Below are positions 18,463 through 21,389 of a stretch of 21,389 bases of DNA, in pieces (the stretch's first letter is position 1; each line of letters opens with the position of its first letter). The position numbers and the translations under genes were made by a program. The stretch is taken from contig JAYMTF010001774.1 of NCBI GenBank assembly GCA_036897485.1, positions 1-21,389 of the forward strand, given 5' to 3'. The DNA is from Pelargonium nanum. Its lineage: Eukaryota; Streptophyta; Magnoliopsida; Geraniales; Geraniaceae. The notes beneath the pieces are model-generated. The model ran no database searches. It saw only the letters and a list, made by a program, of their open reading frames with translations, and had not been told where the DNA came from.

Positions 18463-20868
18463 CTACCAGTAATCATTGCATGAGCATATACCGTATCTGA
18501 AATGATGAAATCTCTTTCCATCTCGCACAACAATCTCTCTTCCCACCAGTTGTGACATGAACTTGAACGCGTTATGGCAATCCCCACAGATCCTCAGGTT
18601 CTTGAAAACCCTGATTGTGGCTCCAGGGGGCAACCTCAGTAACCCATAGACAACTGCAAACTTTTCACTGTGAACAGACAAGACAGTGTCCTTTTGGTGA
18701 TCAGGCTCCAGGCCACGCAAGAGAAACTTTGTGTTAGGGACATAACCTAACTTTCTCATCTCCAGTTCCAATTGTTCAAGATAACTGTATACGGCTCGGA
18801 TCTCAGGGTGTGCAGCATCATCAACAAAGAAAACATGAACCTTGTTTGCAACCTCAATCCAACTACTACCGGGTTCTTTCTTTACCCCTCGATCCCTCAT
18901 TAGCCTACGCACCTTAGCCATATCATTCCACCTGCCCACTGTAGCATACATGTTTGACAAAAGTACATAGCTTCCGTCATTTTGAGGCATCAGCTCAAAG
19001 AGACGTTCAGCAGCTTGAATTCCTAAATCCATATTCCCATGAATACGACAACCAGCAAGAAGGGCCTCCCATATTGGTGGGCCTGGTTCAAATGGCATTG
19101 ATTCAATCACATCTTTTGCTTCTAAGAATTTACCAGCTCGACACAACAGATCAATAACACGGGCATAATGGTCTTCATCTGGAGCTATACCATAAGAGTT
19201 CTGCATTGAGTTGAAATAATGACACCCTTCTTTGACTAGACCAGAATGACCGCAAGCAGATATAACTGCGAGCAAAGTTCTTCGATCAGGTAATACATCG
19301 TCCTTCAACATCAACTCAAAAAGCTCTATTGCTTGAACACCATGTCCATGATGTCCAAAAGCAGCAATCATGGCATTCCAAGATACTGAATCTAAGAAAG
19401 GCATTGAAAGGAACACACGATGAGAAGCCTCAACAACACCACATCTTGCATACATTGTTATCAGTGCATTGCCTGTTGAGAGGCTTGAATCAAATCCAAC
19501 CCGGACAAGTTGAGCATGAAGCTGGCATCCATGCTTTAATGCTCCAAGCACTGCAGAGGAAGTAATTGCTCCTGTAAATGTATAATCACATGGTTTAAAA
19601 CCCTCTAATCTCATCTGGTTGAACAGCTTGAAAGCCTCTTCACCGCGCCCATTTTGTGCTAACCCTGAAATCATCATATTCCATGTCCAATGGTCCCTCT
19701 CAGCCATCTCTCTGAAAAGGGATGTAGCTTCATCAATGCGTGCTGCATTTACATAGCCTGATAGGATTGAATTCCAACTAACAAGGTCTCTCGCAGGCAT
19801 CTTATTGAAGATATTCCGTGCCTGATCCACTCTCCCACATTTTGCATACAATGAGATCATTGCATTGTGAACAGTCAAGGAAAAATTAACGGATGGTTTT
19901 GCTTCAGTTTTAAGAATGTAAGCATGGACCAGCTTTCCATGGCAGAACAGTCCAGCATTAGCACAAGCACTAATTATACTTGTGTACGTAAACTCATCCA
20001 TCTGAATCCCTACTAGATGCATCTTCCTAAACAACTCAAGTGCTTCTTGATAGAGCCCGTGTTGCACATATCCGGACATCATTATGTTCCAAACACACCC
20101 CAACTTCTCAGACATCCCATCAAGAAACTCGCGGGCAGTATCAAGATAGCCAAACCTCACATACCCCGCAATCATTGTTGTCCATGACAACTCATTCCTG
20201 CGACTACAAGGCATTTCATCAAACACTTTCCTAGCTGAACTCATCAACGATCTTGATGACACCAACGGAGAGGATGCACACCTAACATAAACAGATATAA
20301 GTGAATTGAACACGGAAGTGAAATATCCAGTTCCCGACTTCACCACAGCACAATGCATCTGCTGGCATTGCTTCTCTTCATCAACTATACGCCCCAAAGC
20401 ACTAAGCACACTGGAGAAAGTAAAATCATTTGGCCTAAAACCGTCCCTCCTCATGTCACAAATGAGCCCAAAAGCAGCATGACCGTCATGGTTGCGCGAA
20501 TACCCAGTAATCATGGCATTGTAACAAGTAGTATCTCGCATGCTCAATGGGATGTTATTAAATATTTTCCTCGCCATCCTCATGTTCCCTGCGGAGGAGT
20601 AAGCCGCAATCATCGTGGTTCTGGCAACAACATCTGGTTCAGGCATTTCGTCGAACAGGTGGAGTGCGTAGTCAAGATGGGAGGATTTGCTGTAGACATC
20701 GATAAGGTGATTTAGAAGGGAGCCGCGTAATCTGAATCCAGAAACTAGCATGTGGGCATGAATGGTTCGAGCGAGGGAGTGGGAGTTGGGGCTTTGTGGG
20801 TAGCACCGTCGCAGTAGGGCTGCGTAGCGGTTGGCCAGTGTACGGACCTCTGCTGTGTTTCTCGACAT
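18463..20868 (-). CDS. PPR protein of the PLS class with E and DYW domains, RNA-editing factor (801 aa, intronless)
   Basis: A single uninterrupted frame of 801 codons. It encodes a plant pentatricopeptide repeat protein that binds organelle RNA site-specifically and directs C-to-U editing. The N-terminus (MSRNTAEVRTLANRYAALLRRC) aligns with that of Arabidopsis At1g25360, as does the whole length, so orthology is likely (from memory). More than a dozen P, L and S repeats run from about residue 45 to 590 (typical words: WNAMISG, LYAKCGRVDQARNIFNKMP). The E region follows (PIWEALLAGCRIHGN, YVLLSNMYATVGRW, VKKEPGSSWIE), then the DYW deaminase: zinc/catalytic HSEK, CGDCH, HHF, and the terminal triplet CSCNDYW. 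The N-terminal Arg-rich, acid-poor start fits organelle import; mitochondrion is plausible but not shown. The start is the first in-frame ATG, after an in-frame stop at 20887-20889. All catalytic residues are present. Confidence 0.95.
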   Translation of the reverse strand: MSRNTAEVRTLANRYAALLRRCYPQSPNSHSLARTIHAHMLVSGFRLRGSLLNHLIDVYSKSSHLDYALHLFDEMPEPDVVARTTMIAAYSSAGNMRMARKIFNNIPLSMRDTTCYNAMITGYSRNHDGHAAFGLICDMRRDGFRPNDFTFSSVLSALGRIVDEEKQCQQMHCAVVKSGTGYFTSVFNSLISVYVRCASSPLVSSRSLMSSARKVFDEMPCSRRNELSWTTMIAGYVRFGYLDTAREFLDGMSEKLGCVWNIMMSGYVQHGLYQEALELFRKMHLVGIQMDEFTYTSIISACANAGLFCHGKLVHAYILKTEAKPSVNFSLTVHNAMISLYAKCGRVDQARNIFNKMPARDLVSWNSILSGYVNAARIDEATSLFREMAERDHWTWNMMISGLAQNGRGEEAFKLFNQMRLEGFKPCDYTFTGAITSSAVLGALKHGCQLHAQLVRVGFDSSLSTGNALITMYARCGVVEASHRVFLSMPFLDSVSWNAMIAAFGHHGHGVQAIELFELMLKDDVLPDRRTLLAVISACGHSGLVKEGCHYFNSMQNSYGIAPDEDHYARVIDLLCRAGKFLEAKDVIESMPFEPGPPIWEALLAGCRIHGNMDLGIQAAERLFELMPQNDGSYVLLSNMYATVGRWNDMAKVRRLMRDRGVKKEPGSSWIEVANKVHVFFVDDAAHPEIRAVYSYLEQLELEMRKLGYVPNTKFLLRGLEPDHQKDTVLSVHSEKFAVVYGLLRLPPGATIRVFKNLRICGDCHNAFKFMSQLVGREIVVRDGKRFHHFRYGICSCNDYW

Positions 20869-20890
20869 GTTTGTAACGGTCAAAAATCAT
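20672..20890 (-). other. Upstream ATG and 72-codon frame overlapping the PPR start
   Basis: An ATG at 20890, 22 bases before the PPR ATG and in another frame, has a good context (ACCATGATT, A at -3). It opens a 72-codon frame through the PPR start. If transcription begins upstream it would reduce PPR translation unless bypassed. The encoded peptide shows no domain and follows the overlapping codons, so it is treated as regulatory or incidental. Confidence 0.35.
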
Positions 20891-21100
20891 GGTTGTCTCT
20901 GGAGAGGGGATCAGGGGATGGCATCGGATTCGTTTCGTTTAGAGGGAAACGAGAGAAAGGTTTGTAGAGTTACAGTGTTTATAGTCTCTGTTTCGTTGAA
21001 GAAAAATGTTTACTTGCAGAAAATACAGCATTGCTATGGTGATTAGTATATTTCAAACTTGCCAATGGGGTCACGTGACACACACCACTGCCTTAAAAAA
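20891..21100 (-). promoter_or_regulatory. PPR gene promoter region with palindromic G-box
   Basis: The 10-base palindrome GTCACGTGAC (21070-21079) contains the CACGTG G-box bound by plant bZIP and bHLH factors; a CCAAT word sits at 21062-21066. Both lie about 200 bases upstream of the PPR ATG. No clear TATA box is seen, as is common for PPR genes. The function is inferred from motif and position only. Confidence 0.4.
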
Positions 21101-21129
21101 AAGGTCAAACAAGAGTCTAGAGCTAGCAA

Positions 21130-21275
21130 TTCGGGTCATAACACGCGATACGACACGATTTATCATTTGTACCGTTTTCGTGTTAAACCCATAAAACACG
21201 CACGCACGATTAATTAATCGTGTCACGGCACGACACGATACGATTGACACGCACGACACAACACGATTAATGATT
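21130..21275. repeat. CACGA-rich dispersed repeat with 18-bp palindrome
   Basis: The sequence repeats the words CACGA, ACACGAT and GACACG about ten times, interrupted by AAACCCATAA-like phrases, a pattern I know as a very common dispersed repeat of plant genomes of unclear class. Inside lies a perfect palindrome at 21205-21222 (CACGATTAA and its complement). No coding content. Confidence 0.55.
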
Positions 21276-21324
21276 TAATAACAATTTCACCTAAAATATA
21301 ACTCTAGGTCAAATCATAATTTCA

Positions 21325-21389
21325 CTAGTTTTGGTACCCAGCTTCGCTCGGGTTTTCGCACTAAATAATTTATTAAATGTTATCTAATC
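21325..21389 (-). mobile_element. Probable Helitron 3' terminus (element extends beyond the window)
   Basis: Read on the minus strand, a short hairpin (complement of 21336-21353: ACCCGAGC, loop GAA, GCTGGGT with one unpaired base) is followed a few bases later by CTAG and then T. A GC hairpin about 10 bases before CTRR, with T as the next host base, is the diagnostic end of plant Helitrons, rolling-circle transposons. The body would run rightward out of the window, so the 5' TC end and any RepHel coding cannot be seen. Confidence 0.5.

Noticed and set aside
20869..20883. A five-codon N-terminal extension of the PPR protein.
   Set aside because: It would start at TTG, and an in-frame stop lies just upstream. 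The ATG at 20868 also fits the family N-terminus.
1..21389. CRISPR arrays, tRNA or rRNA genes, bacterial operons.
   Set aside because: No regularly spaced repeats, no tRNA A/B-box pairs with cloverleaf, and no rRNA sequence were seen. The window is plant nuclear DNA.

Overview
This window is nuclear DNA from a flowering plant, most likely a woody or perennial eudicot, though the species cannot be read from the sequence. The evidence is GT-AG introns, plant-specific families (a PPR-DYW editing factor, a NACK-type kinesin-7, an ARC6 relic), A+T-rich intergenic DNA, plant-style microsatellites and degraded transposable elements. It holds four complete protein genes, the last exon of a fifth, and one clear unitary-looking pseudogene.

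Layout from left to right. Positions 1-1011 (+) are the last intron and last exon of a V-ATPase proteolipid (subunit c) gene. Positions 2248-5956 (+) are a nine-exon alpha/beta hydrolase gene of the CGI-58/ABHD5 class (401 aa). Positions 6310-7386 (+) are a decayed but recognisable 5' part of ARC6, the chloroplast-division gene, with lost start codon, frameshifts, stops and a retained intron. Positions about 7690-8960 are an LTR-retrotransposon-like non-coding remnant. Positions 9553-14479 (-) are a twelve-exon kinesin-7 gene (1017 aa) with motor, phosphosite-rich stalk and NACK C-terminal domain. Positions 14998-17400 are non-coding and hold a perfect 40-bp tandem duplication and a GC-rich LTR-like insertion. 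Positions 17466-18113 (+) are a small glyoxalase-fold gene with a GC-AG intron. Positions 18463-20868 (-) are an intronless PPR-DYW gene (801 aa) convergent with it. The right edge holds a CACGA-rich dispersed repeat and a probable Helitron 3' terminus.

The genes are not a functional cluster. Their interest is evolutionary. CGI-58, ARC6 and kinesin-7 in this order look like an ancestral eudicot block that I recall as split between duplicated regions in Arabidopsis (CGI-58 next to a kinesin-7 on chromosome 4; ARC6 next to another kinesin-7 on chromosome 5; VHA-c3 close to a third). Here ARC6 is dying in place, so the window appears to show gene-pair fractionation after genome duplication in progress. 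No previously undescribed multi-gene system is evident; the most notable items are the ARC6 relic, the phase-neutral GC-AG intron and double His-to-Asn change in the glyoxalase gene, the HX4E variant in CGI-58, and upstream ATGs overlapping the starts of three genes. Exon boundaries were set by reading splice sites and checking that the frame is kept across every junction.
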